From Tanytarsus gracilentus (Eukaryota; Arthropoda; Insecta; Diptera; Chironomidae): 64,000 nt of DNA. Positions 10,442 through 21,199 of the stretch are shown in pieces. Where the stretch lies: NCBI GenBank assembly GCA_038502055.1, contig JAXRKN010000029.1, positions 533,001 to 597,000 of the forward strand, read 5' to 3'. Every line of letters starts with the position of its first letter. Positions within the stretch are counted from its first letter, which is position 1. The translations under genes were made by a program, and so were the position numbers. The notes beneath the pieces are model-generated. The model saw only the letters and a list, made by a program, of their open reading frames with translations. It made no database searches and was not told where the DNA came from.

Positions 10442-11408
10442 TCCTTCGAGTTCGGCTCCTGAGATAGCTAGAGACTTCTAGTTTTCGCCAAATGGTAGGT
10501 CTATGAATTTAGATTCGGCATTTTAGGAATTATGAGGGTCATGACCACAGGTCGTGCCATGGACAGCCCTAAATGCCATTTTTCATACAAATTCCTGTTA
10601 TATGGCTTCATGTATGTCGTTGAACTCGTATTTGTATCAGGAATCGAAAGGCATTGATGATATTTGAGGAATGTCTATCATGGCCATCCAAGAGTGCCAC
10701 CAATGTCCATCACGGCCTGCCAGTAGTGCCCCTAATGTCCATTTTTTAAAAGTATGGCTTCATGTACCTCGTTGAACTCGTAATTGCATCAGGAATTGAT
10801 TGGCATTGATGATTTTGAAGAATGACCGTCACGGCCGGCCAGGAGTGCCCCTAATGTCCATTTTTTAGAAGTATGGCTTCATGTACCTCATTGAACTCGT
10901 AATTGGACCAGGAATCGATTGGCATGGATCTGAAAATGGAACACTGTGGAAAATGAAACACAGTGGAAAATGGAACATGGTTGAAAACGGAACGCAATGG
11001 AAAATGGAACACAATGGAAAATGAAACACAATGGAAAATGGAACACAATGGAAAATGGAACACAATGGAAAATGGAACACAATGGATAATGGAACATAGT
11101 GGAAAATGAAACACAATGGAAAATGAAACACAATGGAAAATGGAACACAGTGGAAAATGAAACACAATAGAAAATGAAACACAGTCGAAACACAGTGGCA
11201 AGCCAATTTGGGAAGCAATTTTGGGAAGCCATTTTGCGAAGCCATTTTTGAGAAGCCATTTTTGGGAAGCCATTTTGGGAAGCCATTTTGGGAAGCCATT
11301 TTTGGGAAGCCAAAAGGGGAGGCCAGAAGGGGAAGCCATAAGGGGAAGCCAATACTGATCTGTTACAAGTGGGTTACACGGCAACACCCACGTGTGGGTT
11401 TTGAAACA
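10351..11408 (+). repeat. Dispersed repeat family R1, copy 1, with a 17-bp minisatellite
   Basis: It begins with GTGTAACCCACGAGTGG and a TCTG/CCGT microsatellite (10394-10440). Two diverged copies of a ~100-bp core follow (from ATGGCTTCATG to the AATCGATTGGCAT-type end). Next come a 17-bp tandem array (about 10930-11190; unit close to GAACACAATGGAAAATG) and a second short-period array of AAGCCATTTTGGG (11200-11345). The right end reads GATCTGTTACAAGTGGGTTAC, hairpin-forming ACCCACGTGTGGGT, then TTTTGAAACA. It has no transposase. Open frames across the array in all three frames are an effect of the 17-bp period. Confidence 0.8.
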
Positions 11409-11456
11409 TTTTTTTGTTTTAATTGAATTTCATTTTTTTAAAAGATTTCATCTGTT

Positions 11457-11594
11457 CAGAGATGGACATTGTAATCAATTAAAAATTACATTACAAAAAA
11501 TTAAATTTAATTAGTTACATTTTCATACAAAATTAATGGAATTTCCCAAAAATAAATTACATTACGTGTAATTTGTTGTAATTGCCCATCTCTG
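11457..11594. mobile_element. hAT-like MITE
   Basis: Ends CAGAGATGGACATTG and, inverted, CAGAGATGGGCAATTAC, with an AT-rich interior that shares long runs with the copy at 9708-9850. I see no clear 8-bp duplication. It lies just right of R1 copy 1. Confidence 0.7.
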
Positions 11595-11857
11595 TAAGTG
11601 TTTTTAAAATTAATTTAGGCAAAATAATTTATTGATTTTAAATTATTAAAAATTAAATTAATTTACTTTTTACTCATTTACGAATGACTTAAATAAAAAC
11701 TCTTTAAGTTTTCTTAAAAATATTTTATTAGTAAATTAAAAAATTTTCTTTTACAGTCAGATAAAAATTTTAAGTGGAGAAAAAAAAATTAAGAAGGTTT
11801 AGAAACTTGAAGAACTTCTTTAAATATTTTTAAAAAATCGAAGCTATAAAATTTTAC

Positions 11858-11903
11858 CTTGCATCTCGATTACTTCTTCCATCGCTTGAATTATGTTCGC
11901 CAT
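11858..11903 (-). CDS. Candidate first coding exon of the ankyrin/zincin/NACHT gene
   Basis: A 46-nt exon: ATG at 11901-11903, 15 codons (MANIIQAMEEVIEMQ) plus one base, then a GTAAAA donor. The phase matches the possible acceptor at 9548-9549, whose exon opens with two bases and then ACC TCA AAC in the frame of MSDAEIQ. The intron would be 2.3 kb and hold one R1 copy and two MITEs. The acceptor has a weak pyrimidine tract, so the join is an inference. Confidence 0.4.
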
Positions 11904-12366
11904 TTTAATTAATTTTAATTAATTTTCTTCATTCGCTTTTAAAAATTAATTCACTTCACTTCAAAAAATCACTTTGAGTTCTCTAAATTTTTATTCAATT
12001 TTTTGTCTTCGAAATATTTTTTGTTTTTTTTTTTATTTTTTCACAAGATCACTGCACAGCCTTCACCTTTAGTATTTAGCGACTTTACTTTGTTTCACGG
12101 ATCTTCGATTTTTTTCTTCTTTTCAACGGTCACCAATAAATTTTTATTGCCTTGTTTTTCAACGTCACAAAATATTTTATGAAGAAGTAATACAATTTTT
12201 TTTGTGCGTCTCTAAAACGCTAAAATGAGAGAAGAAGCGGATTTAAATTTGCATAATTTTTTTTCTCACTTTTTAATTTTATTTTAAACTTCTTTAAAAT
12301 TATTTTCAAATCACTTTTAACTTTTTTTAAAGCATTTTAAAAATTATTTTAACGTTTTAAAATTTT

Positions 12367-13279
12367 TAGCGTAACCCACACAAAGTGTGGTAACGCTTAT
12401 ATGCTCGTATTTCCGTCGTCTGTCCGTCTGTATGTCTGTCTGTCCGTTCCTTCGAGATCTCGGCCCCTGGACCAGCTAGAGACTTCGGGTTTTCGCCAGA
12501 TGGTAGCTCTAAGGGTCTATATTAGCCCATTTTAGGAATTTTTCGAGTCATGACCACAGGTCGTGCCATGGACCGCCATAATGTTCATTTTTCATACAAA
12601 TTTCTCTTATATGGCTCATGGGTATCGTTGAACTCGGAATTTGATCAGGAATCGATTGGCATGGATCTGAAAATGGAACACTGTGGAAAGTGGAACATAG
12701 TGGAAAATGGAACACAGTGGAAAGTGGAACACAATGGAAAATGAAACATAGTGGAAAATGGAACATGGTGGAAAATGAAACATGGTGGAAAATGGAACAA
12801 AGTGGAAAATGGAACACAGTGGAAAATGAAACATAGTGGAAAATGGAACATAGTGGAAAATAGAACATGGTGGAAAATGGAACATGGTGGAAAATGGAAC
12901 ACTGTGGAAAATTGAACATGGTGGAAAATAGAACATAGTGAAAAATGGAACGTGCTGGAAAAGGGAACATGGTGGAAAATGGAACATGGTGGAAAATGGA
13001 ACAAAGTGGAAAATGGAACATGATGGGAAATGTTACAATTGAGCCAAATAGAAATAATGATACACAATGGAAATAAAACATAGTGGAAAATGGAACATAG
13101 TGGCAAATGACTTTCCCAAAAAAATATTTTCTTATGCTTCCTTTTTGGCTTCTCCAAACGTAATTTCCCTTATGCTTCCCTTTCAGCTTCCCAAAAAAAT
13201 CTTCCCCATAATTACATTTCCAATACTGATCTGTTACAAGTGGGTTACGCGGCAACACCCACGAGTGGGTTTTGAAACA
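12367..13279 (+). repeat. Repeat family R1, copy 2, with a 17-bp minisatellite
   Basis: Left end TAGCGTAACCCACACAAAG followed by a CTGT/CCGT microsatellite. One core follows, then a 17-bp array from about 12668 to 13110 (units such as GGAACATGGTGGAAAAT). The right end is GTTACGCGGCAACACCCACG and GGGTTTTGAAACA. About the same structure as the copies at 10351 and 49382, with a different unit number. Confidence 0.8.
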
Positions 13280-13962
13280 TTTTTTTATTTGCTTTTTAAT
13301 TTTTTTAAAATTTTTTTGCAATAAAATTGTCTTTAAAGTTATCTCCACGAATTATTTAAATTTTTATTACATTAATTCTTTTTTTTAAAATTAATTAAAA
13401 AAGCCACAAATCAATTTTTTCCTCGGCGAGTTTCATTTTGAGTTCTTTTTTCTTTTAAATCCGAGTTGACACTAAAAATTTTGAGAGATTTTTATCCGAA
13501 GACGCTGCAAAGCAAAGAGAGAGAAAAAGTTTTGTCGATCGGTGTGTGAATGAGAATTTTATAACACATTCAAAGAGATTTCCAATTAAAATCTTTTTTT
13601 GGATTTTACGCTGAAAAAAAATTGAGGTAATCAAACACAAAACTTTAAATTGAAAGCTTTTAATAATTTTGTTTGATGATTTTAAAATACAAAATTTTAA
13701 TTCAGGAAAGTTAAAACTTTTAAAATATTTTTTGTCATCACTTAAAAATTGAATTTTTCTTACTTTCCTTCGATTTTTTTCGATAATTTTTTAAACGTAG
13801 TCGGAATTTTTTGATCACCTTAAATTTTGAAGAATTGTGTCACTTCTCTTCAAATTTCAAATTTTACATCAATTTTTAAGAATTAAATTTTCAACTTTAA
13901 ACTTTTCATCCTCAAACGTATTTTTATTTATTTAAATTATTTCTGATTTTTATTCTCGCAAT
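13280..13962. other. AT-rich interval, no gene recognised
   Basis: No open frame with coding character and no transposon end. It lies between R1 copy 2 and the 3' end of the small cysteine-rich gene, so it may contain that gene's 3' UTR. Confidence 0.5.
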
Positions 13963-14242
13963 TTAATTTCTGCTTAATCCGCTTCGAGTTATGAAGCAAC
14001 CTTTAAATGAATCCGCTCTCACTTCAATTTCGCCTGCCTCTAGCTGAAAATAAATTTAATTAAATTTTTTCAACAATTTCATCAAAAATAAAAATTTTTA
14101 CTGGATTTTCTTCATAGAGAATTCTGTAGCAAGTCGGCGCTATGCACTCTAAGATACAATTTTTCTTTTGAACCGAGTCACTCATGCTTACACATCGCTC
14201 CGACTCCTGGCATGCCGACTCGAATTCCTTAAACAATCCCAT
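13963..14242 (-). CDS. Small cysteine-rich protein, two exons, N-terminus probably missing
   Basis: Exon A (14102-14242, from ATG) encodes MGLFKEFESACQESERCVS... to ILYEENP and ends at a GTAAAA donor. A 58-bp intron with a TTTTCAG acceptor leads to exon B (13963-14043): LEAGEIEVRADSFKGCF then ITRSGLSRN and a stop. The junction is in phase. Four or more spaced cysteines (C-x6-C, C-x3-C-x4-C, then KGC) suggest a disulphide-rich secreted domain. The pattern NCxxxCxxxxCY ... P-L-E-x-GE-I-x-V-R ... FKGC resembles a small conserved animal family I recall as DUF4787; that is memory, not a search. These proteins normally carry a signal peptide, absent here. AAG at 14246-14248 could be an acceptor, so a signal-peptide exon may lie upstream. 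Confidence 0.5.
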
Positions 14243-14323
14243 TTCCTTGAAAATTAATTTTATTCAGGTTGAAATTTTATGAAACAAAAAATGGCCACAT
14301 TTTAAAATTAACCTTGAAATATT

Positions 14324-15163
14324 TCACTTTGGTGGCTTTACAATGACATTTGGATTTTTTCGCGGCGTCCATCGCAAGTATGCGGGATCAACGGTCAATT
14401 TCGGTCGCTTGAATTGCGGAAGTAAAAGATGTTCGTTGATTGTTCGCTGCGTGACTGTGATGCAATAGTATCCCTTCCAATATTTGATCATTTTCATTGA
14501 CTGAAGCGTATTAATGATGTCCTCTTGAGTAATTCCACTCATATCACTCAACTCCTTTACGCTCTGCGATGTTGTCTTGCAGTCTTTGAGCAGTTCAAGC
14601 AACGTGTATGCCCAATAGCTTCGATAACTCAATCGTCCCAGGTCACTGAGTGGCTTCTCGGGACTGCCAATGACATCTTCGCGCTTCGACAACTCATAGC
14701 TGAATGCGATCAGAAATTTGCCATAGCCTTTGCGTTGATACGGCGGCAGGATGAGAATGCATGCGACATTATTGTTTTCGGGCGAAATTTTCTCTTTCGA
14801 AAAGTATCCGACAATATTTTGTCCGTTCTTGTCAATTTCACAGAGAATGTAGAAGAGAAACGGCTCGACGTCGTAGGAGAGTGTCTTGTGATCGAGAAAA
14901 AGCTTCGCCATCAGACATAAATTTTGACAATATCCCTTATGCTCTTTGCCATCAATCTCGAACACCGACACAGTGCCCTTACCATAAATCTCCAGTCCCG
15001 GTGGTTGTCTCTTCTTGCACTCGCTCGAATGCTCGCGATATGTTTTGAGATATTTCATGTATTTGAGGCAATACTGACACACATAGAGCGTATCGACGCG
15101 TCCATAGTTTTCGGGATACGGTGAAAAGTACCAGGTTTCGATTTCGTACTTGCCGAGTCGCAA
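14324..15163 (-). CDS. mof: MYST histone acetyltransferase, MOF/KAT8-like, 5'-truncated
   Basis: An uninterrupted 280-codon frame covering the MYST catalytic domain, which acetylates histone lysine (H4K16 in MOF). Seen in order: FSPYPENYG; a C2HC finger (CQYC ... H ... C); the catalytic-Cys segment NNVACILILPPY; acetyl-CoA loop QRKGYGKF; GSPEKPLSDLG with the general-base Glu; and C-terminal KYWKG. LQSMKMIKYWKG and LPQFKRPKLTVD match MOF better than Tip60, HBO1 or Enok from memory. No ATG precedes the domain: the frame meets TAA just upstream, at the edge of the repeat starting near 15165. The chromobarrel N-terminus is absent and there is no intron. It is a pseudogene, a retrocopy, or a 3' exon cut off by an insertion. 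Confidence 0.75.
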   Translation of the reverse strand: MRLGKYEIETWYFSPYPENYGRVDTLYVCQYCLKYMKYLKTYREHSSECKKRQPPGLEIYGKGTVSVFEIDGKEHKGYCQNLCLMAKLFLDHKTLSYDVEPFLFYILCEIDKNGQNIVGYFSKEKISPENNNVACILILPPYQRKGYGKFLIAFSYELSKREDVIGSPEKPLSDLGRLSYRSYWAYTLLELLKDCKTTSQSVKELSDMSGITQEDIINTLQSMKMIKYWKGYYCITVTQRTINEHLLLPQFKRPKLTVDPAYLRWTPRKNPNVIVKPPK

Positions 15164-15164
15164 T

Positions 15165-15740
15165 TATTATAGCTCCGCTATATATTAATTTTGGATTTCT
15201 CCAAAACCAGTTTCCGGCCCCTAGTGCCAAGACATTACATTGTGCAATACCAAAACATAAACTCAAATGATAGGCCTAGCCAAACCCTACAAACTGGCGA
15301 AAACAGATTTGAAATCGGTTGCTCCTACGAGGAGTTAGAGCCATTTAAGTCATCTTACTTTCTCACTTTCTTACTTTCTTACTTTCTCACGATCTTAGTG
15401 AACGCCATATCTCAAGAACAGCTAGTTGGATTTGACTCGGGTTTGTGGCTAAAGATCGGGTTTTGGTTCTAGTTGTGCAAGAAGTATTTAGTTTTGAGGT
15501 ACGACCCTCCAAAGACCGTCCCTGAGTGCAAAAATGTCCTTTTTCATACAAATTTTCTCTTATATGGCTTCATGGGTATCGTTGAACTCGTAATTGCATC
15601 AGGAATCGATTGACATTGACGATTTTTGAGGAATGTCCATCATGGCCGGCCAGGAGTGCCTCAAATGCCCATTGCAACGGAGTAGGGTACTAATCTATGC
15701 GGAGCTATTGGAAATGGCAACGCCGTTTGCAGACTCATCT
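15165..15740. repeat. Dispersed repeat related to R1, inserted at the MOF-like gene
   Basis: Near its ends lie ATAGCTCCGC sequences in inverted orientation (about 15175 and 15700). The right end GGAAATGGCAACGCCGTTTG is shared with the repeat ending near 28331. The middle has a TCTTACTTTC microsatellite (about 15350-15385), and 15540-15660 holds the R1 core (CATACAAATTTTCTCTTATA, GTATCGTTGAACTCG, GGCCGGCCAGGAGTGCC). It abuts and truncates the MOF-like frame. Confidence 0.65.
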
Positions 15741-16122
15741 TGTTTAAATGTAAAAATTTTCATCTCTCGAGAATAAATTAAGTTCCTAAATAAACAAAGT
15801 GCTTAAACAACTATCGAAGAATTTATACTATGAAAATAATACAAAATCCATTAAAATTTTCACTTTTTTATGTGGAGAGAAAAACAAAAATTGTTTTAAT
15901 GAAAACGAAGACCACACCGAATGTCAATAAATCATCGCATTAGTTGGAAAAGGAAGAATTTCATCGCAACTCAAACTACCCAAAAAAAAGTTATGTCGGG
16001 GTGAGAGAAAAACAACAAAAGTGGCAGACAATAACAAGGAGATAATGGAGAGTGTGAGAAAGTGTGAGGAAAAATCGAGTTGAAATGAGCGAGAGAAAAA
16101 TTCAAATTAACGCGTTTTTCTT

Positions 16123-16234
16123 CAGAGATGAGCAATTACACAAAATTACAATTAATGGAATTTAATTTTGGAAAATTACACGAATTTTGTATGAAAAATT
16201 GAAAATGAAATTTCAGTGTAATTTCCCATCTCTG
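16123..16234. mobile_element. hAT-like MITE
   Basis: Ends CAGAGATGAGCAATTAC and, inverted, CAGAGATGGGAAATTAC; about 112 bp, AT-rich. The flanks show no convincing duplication. Confidence 0.65.
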
Positions 16235-16711
16235 ATTATTTTTTAACCTAACATTTTCTTCAATAAAACGCGCTCAAACCTTTTAAATTATCTCTGGCGA
16301 GTGGACTGTGAAAAAGTAAACAAGAAAAATGGACATGGAGAAGTAAAGCATGGCAAAACATATAAAAACTAGGGGAAGAGGAAATGGAAGATAAAATATC
16401 AGAAATTAAATGTCCATGCAATAAAAAATCTACAAGGAGAGGATTTTCATGTGGATTATAGAGAATTGTGCATGTGATGATAAAAGGATATTGTGGGATA
16501 TTTTTCACATCCCGTAAGACTTTTTTGCGGTCAAATTTTTTACTTCTTCAAATGTAATGAGAATGAAATGAAGTGATATAATTGGATGGAATTAAAGGAA
16601 GACGAGGCGAGGGTGGAAAAATGGAAGTTAAGGTGAGGCGAGACTCACTTAATATGCCATTTAGTGTTAATCACAGTTTTTATGCGAGAGCATGATTTTC
16701 GCTTAGGCAGT

Positions 16712-16865
16712 CAGAGATGGGAAATTACAATTTAATCGAGGAGAAATTGCATTACAAAAAATGACATTCATATAAAATTCATGTAATTTAAATACAAAAC
16801 TCATGTAATTTTCGTACGAAATTCGTGTAATTTTAATACAAAACTCATGTAATTTCCCATCTCTG
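16712..16865. mobile_element. hAT-like MITE
   Basis: About 154 bp; ends CAGAGATGGGAAATTAC in inverted orientation. The interior repeats ATTCATGTAATTT several times. Confidence 0.7.
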
Positions 16866-19800
16866 TTTTCAATGTTAATTTTTGTTATTTCTATGAGGTT
16901 GAAAGTGTTTTTATTGTTGTTATTACACGGATTAGCTGCGATGGTGTGTAAAGACGGAAAATGTTGAAAGTTTTTTCTTTCTTAATGTTTAAAAATTGAA
17001 TAAAAATTTCAAATTATTCCTGAAAAAAATCACTGAACGATAAAAATGGAAATTTACAATCAGTCTGGGGATTAACAAGGATTTCCAATAACTTGCACAC
17101 AAAAAATTGAGCATTCAAAAAGTTTATAGAAATTTTTATTCGATTGTCTCTCAAATTCATTTTGTATTCACTGACTGTAATCTCTTCGTCGTTTCTCTCC
17201 CTGCGACACCTCCAACTTTACACTTGACTTAATTTCTCCTTATTGTGATTCTTTATTTCTTTATTTTTTCGGCATTGTCTCAATGAACATTAAACAACCC
17301 TCACTCGATGGAAATAAATAACGGAGAAAAAAGTATCGGAAATAAAAACATTCGAGATTGTCTTCTACTTCTTCTTTTTTTAATAAAATATAGGCGACGT
17401 GTTTATTTTTGATAGTCAAATGAGCACCCCGAAAAAAAGAGACTCACACCAATAATTTTGGCATCAAGAGGCATTATGAAGAAAAAGGCAAAATAAACGT
17501 GACATGGAAAAAATAAGAAGATTTTTCAAGGGCTAGAAAATTGGGATTTTTTTGAACTGAAATTTTACAACAAAAAATCTTAAATTTTTTAGAAAAAAAT
17601 AAGAAAATTTTTCAAGAACTAGAAAACTGGATTTTTTTTAAACTGAAATTTTACAACAAAAAAATTTTAAAATTTTTTTAAAAAATATAAGAAAATTTTT
17701 CAAGAACTAGAAAATTGCAATTTTTTCAAATTAAAAATTTTACTACAAAAAAATCTTAAATTTTTTTTATTCTAAATTTCAAAACTTTTTCTCCTCTTCA
17801 AGGTGTTTCTAAATAAATAAACCCTCACACTTTATTTATATTTTTTATCGTGAAGGTGCAAAGTGGGAAGTTTGAAAGATGGCAATCATCATTGAATAAA
17901 AAATATCTATAAAGGAAATTGGCAGTTGGAAGTGAGGGATGAAAAATAAGAATAAGAAAGAGAAAAAATATCGATGATGATGAAGCGGAATTAAGAAAAT
18001 ACTCGAGGAGAAAAGTGGTTTGGGGTGTTAAGAGGAATTAGGTAGAAGTTTATTGAGGTGAAGATGAAAAATTGCAGAAGAATTTGGATTTTTTTTGTGA
18101 GGGGTGAAAAATTTCTTATAAATATTTTGAAGGTTATGAGAGAATCTAAAAAAATAATTTGAATTTAAGTAAAATCAACTTGAAAATCAAAGAAATTTTT
18201 AAAGATAAAATCAACCAGAATTTTTTTAAAGATTTTAAGTAAAATCAAACTGAACTTTAAAAATTTAAAAAACCTCAAAATAAATTTCAATTATTTTTTT
18301 TCTATTAACACAAAAACTGCGACGCCAACATTTAACTTTTTTTCTATAGGTAATAAAAAAAAATTCCCACGTCAGCAACTTTTTTTATTCTAAATAATTT
18401 CCTCATACAGTTTTTCATACTTTTTTTGAACACATTGAAAAACTTTTTTTTTCTTGCATGAAAACTTTTTTCCACTTTTTTGCCTACATTTGAACATCAG
18501 GCATTGAAAGTGTCATTATGAAGTGAAATGGATGTGGAGAGGGATAACGTGTGGAAGGTATGAAAACGTGCGTGGAGTTAAAAAGAATCAAGGAATGAAA
18601 AAATTATTTTAAAAATATTTTTCTTTTTCCTGAAAATATTTTAAAAATTTAATAATTTTAAAACTAATTTTATGTAATAAAAATAATAAAAAATATTTTA
18701 AAAATTCCATCCCTTTTCCATAATACACAAAAAATATGAAGATTTTTCCTGCTTCACTTTTTTTTCTCTAGCAGCATAAACAGCAACATACAATGATGAT
18801 GTAGTGTGTGTCGTGATTTATGAGAGGGATTATGAAAGTTTTGAAATGTAATAAATGTCCACGGCAGGCAGGCAAGTGTGAAAGTAAGTAGTCGAGAAAA
18901 ATGAATACACAAAAGTATGAAACTGCCATAGAGAGAAGTTTTAGAAAAAAAGGGATCAAAAATGTTGCAATTGAAAATTTACTGGATGACAAGTTTTTGT
19001 TATTTTCTTTTAGAGATTTGAAAAAAATTGGCTAATATTTTTCGGATGAATTTGAAGCTAAAAAATTTTTTAAAATTAATTTACAATTTTTAATTTTTTT
19101 ATTAGAAATCTTAAGGATTCTGCATAATTTGCGTCTTCTTGGTAACTCCAACGCGCTACCTCTCAGTCATCAATCAATCAATCAAGCTTAAAATTTTTTT
19201 ATTTATTTTAAAATCTGGAAAACTCCCAAAATTCCATTTTCTGCTGAGATTTTCATCCCAACAATCTTCATTAACCTCATTAAGTGCTCCCATCTGTATC
19301 GCCCATTAAAGCGGTCGTTATTGTTCATCCTCTGAATTTCAAGGGATAAAAGGGTTTGAGTTGAGATTTCAGATATGAAGAATTCTATTTTGGAATGAGA
19401 AGGAAAATTCTCATTTAACTTCTTTTTAAAAAGGGCCGAAAGAAAAATTAATTGTTATTTTTTCTGGCTGTGATTTTACGATTTCTCCAAAACAATTTCC
19501 TCACTTTCGGCTATGTTTTGATGTTTATTTTGCGCCTTGGCAAACAATTTTTTTTAAATGAAAAAGGTTTAGACTTTAGATGTTAAAGTAACTGAGGATG
19601 GTTTTGACCTCTTTGGGTGACTTGGTAGAGTTGATGGGTTACTCAAAAATTATGAATAAATTTTACAGTAAAGGTCATGACTTGGCAAACTTTAATCACA
19701 TCTTGATGACCTAAAAATTATTTTTTTTTTGATTAAAAAAATTAATTTTTCTTGAATAAAAATTTTTAAATCTTTCGTCAGCGTCCCAACAATTTTTTTC

Positions 19801-20640
19801 TCCCTTTAATGAGTTGGTGGATGAAAAATTGAAAGCGCCACTCGGTAAACATCGCCCTCAAGCTATCAGAAGAAATTAAGAAAAAAAAAGTTTTTCATCT
19901 CATTTTTATAATGAAAGTTTGTGTTCATAATTTTCAGCGCCTTTATTGCTGTTGAATTTTATGAAAAGAAAACTCGACGAGAAGAATTTCACTTAAAGAG
20001 TTTTTTTTACGATTGTTTCGTTTAAGTTTAATGGAAGATAAAATTACGAAAAATTATATTTGTGAGAAATTTTTAATAACTTTTTGGAATTTTCATCTGG
20101 AAATTTCCAAAAATCAATTTTTCACTCAAAATTTAATTTCTTTCCTTCACATTTCAAATTCTCCCTAAAACTTTCACTTTAAAGTCAATTTCCTTTTCCA
20201 TTAAGAAAATTTATTTCCTCCTTTAAAACCGCGACCGCGAAAATTACACACCGACACCACTCCCACCCTCGAGTCACGCCACGAGAAACTTTCGCTCGCC
20301 TTAACACAACAACTACAAAGACGAAAGAGCCATTGAACCATTAAGAATGTTAAAATGAAAAGATAAAGTCAATGGGAAAAGTTTTTCGCGATTAAAAAAA
20401 GTTTTTTTTTCGACTTTGTTGTGTCGTCAGAGTGAAACGTTGAAAAAAGATAAAAATATTTTTCTTTTTTTGGCGGGCGAAAGACGAAAAAGCGACAAAG
20501 CAATTAAAACCTATTATGAGAGTTGTATTTGGTTTTTTTTGGAGGCAATTGTTGAGGAGGGGGCGAATGGAAATTACTTTTGTTTTGAAGTTGTAAATAT
20601 TGAAAAGGCAAGGCCTGGAAAGCAAGTGAACATCGGCGCA
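16866..20640. other. Long AT-rich interval without a recognisable gene
   Basis: No supported coding exon. Contents seen: diverged tandem units around 17510-17770 (three copies of GAAAATTTTTCAAG-ACTAGAAAA), many homopolymer runs, and a short retrotransposon 3' tail at 19139-19190. A C-rich segment with scattered CG at 20229-20300 stands out in base composition but holds no gene I can support. Confidence 0.5.
19139..19190 (+). repeat. Short non-LTR retrotransposon 3' tail with (ATCA)n
   Basis: GGTAACTCCAACGCGCTACC followed by TCAATCAATCAATCAA. The same 3' segment occurs at 54531-54579, where it is bracketed by a 21-bp duplication. Here I do not see a clear duplication. Confidence 0.55.
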
Positions 20641-20648
20641 CATTTGGT

Positions 20649-21001
20649 TCCTTCACTGGATGTTGGTTCCTCCGCTGGATGTTGGTTCCTCTACTGGATG
20701 TTGGTTCCTCTACTGGATGTTGGTTCCTCTACTGGATGTTGGTTCCTCTACTGGATGTTGGTTCCTCCACTGGATGTTGGTTCCTCTACTGGATGTTGGT
20801 TCCTCTACTGGATGTTGGTTCCTCTACTGGATGTTGGTTCCTCTACTGGATGTTGGTTCCTCTACTGGATGTTGGTTCCTCTACTGGATGTTGGTTCCTC
20901 TACTGGATGTTGGTTCCTCTACTGGATGTTGGTTCCTTTACTGGATGTTGGTTCCTTTACTGGATGTTGGTTCCTCTACTGGATGTAAGTTCCTCTACTG
21001 A
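20649..21001 (+). repeat. 19-bp tandem minisatellite (about 18 units)
   Basis: Unit CTACTGGATGTTGGTTCCT repeated about 18 times with few changes (Ct/Cc, Ta/Ca). Because 19 is not a multiple of 3, all three plus frames are open; these are artefacts, not genes. The array is followed (21060-21175) by a diverged R1 right end with the GATCTGT and GTTTCGAAACATTTT segments, so I place it inside a degenerate R1 relative. Confidence 0.85.
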
Positions 21002-21199
21002 ATGGTATATCCAAGACTTTTCCAAAATGACTTCAAAAATGCTCAATTATTAATTTCATTTCCAATACTGATCTGTAACAATTGGACTGATCTGTTACTC
21101 AGGTTACGTGTGCCAATAAACGATGGACGCGATATAAAATCCAAGTCAAAAACATCCACTTGTGAGTTTCGAAACATTTTCTGACAATAAAAAAAAATT

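Noticed and set aside
10930..11190. Spaced short repeats resembling a CRISPR array
   Set aside because: Units are contiguous 17-mers with no spacers, in a eukaryotic genome.
10851..11387. Long overlapping minus-strand frames rich in CSIFH/VPFS words (also 12548-13348 and 49596-50090)
   Set aside because: They are translations of a 17-bp minisatellite; the period is not divisible by three, so all frames stay open with the same words. No gene.
18768..18992. 74-codon minus-strand hydrophobic frame
   Set aside because: Begins without a credible context, T-rich chance translation, ends in low-complexity Cys; no gene evidence.
20416..21053. Three plus-strand frames of LLDVGSSTGCWFLYWM repeats
   Set aside because: They come from the 19-bp array; all three frames are open, which is expected without selection.
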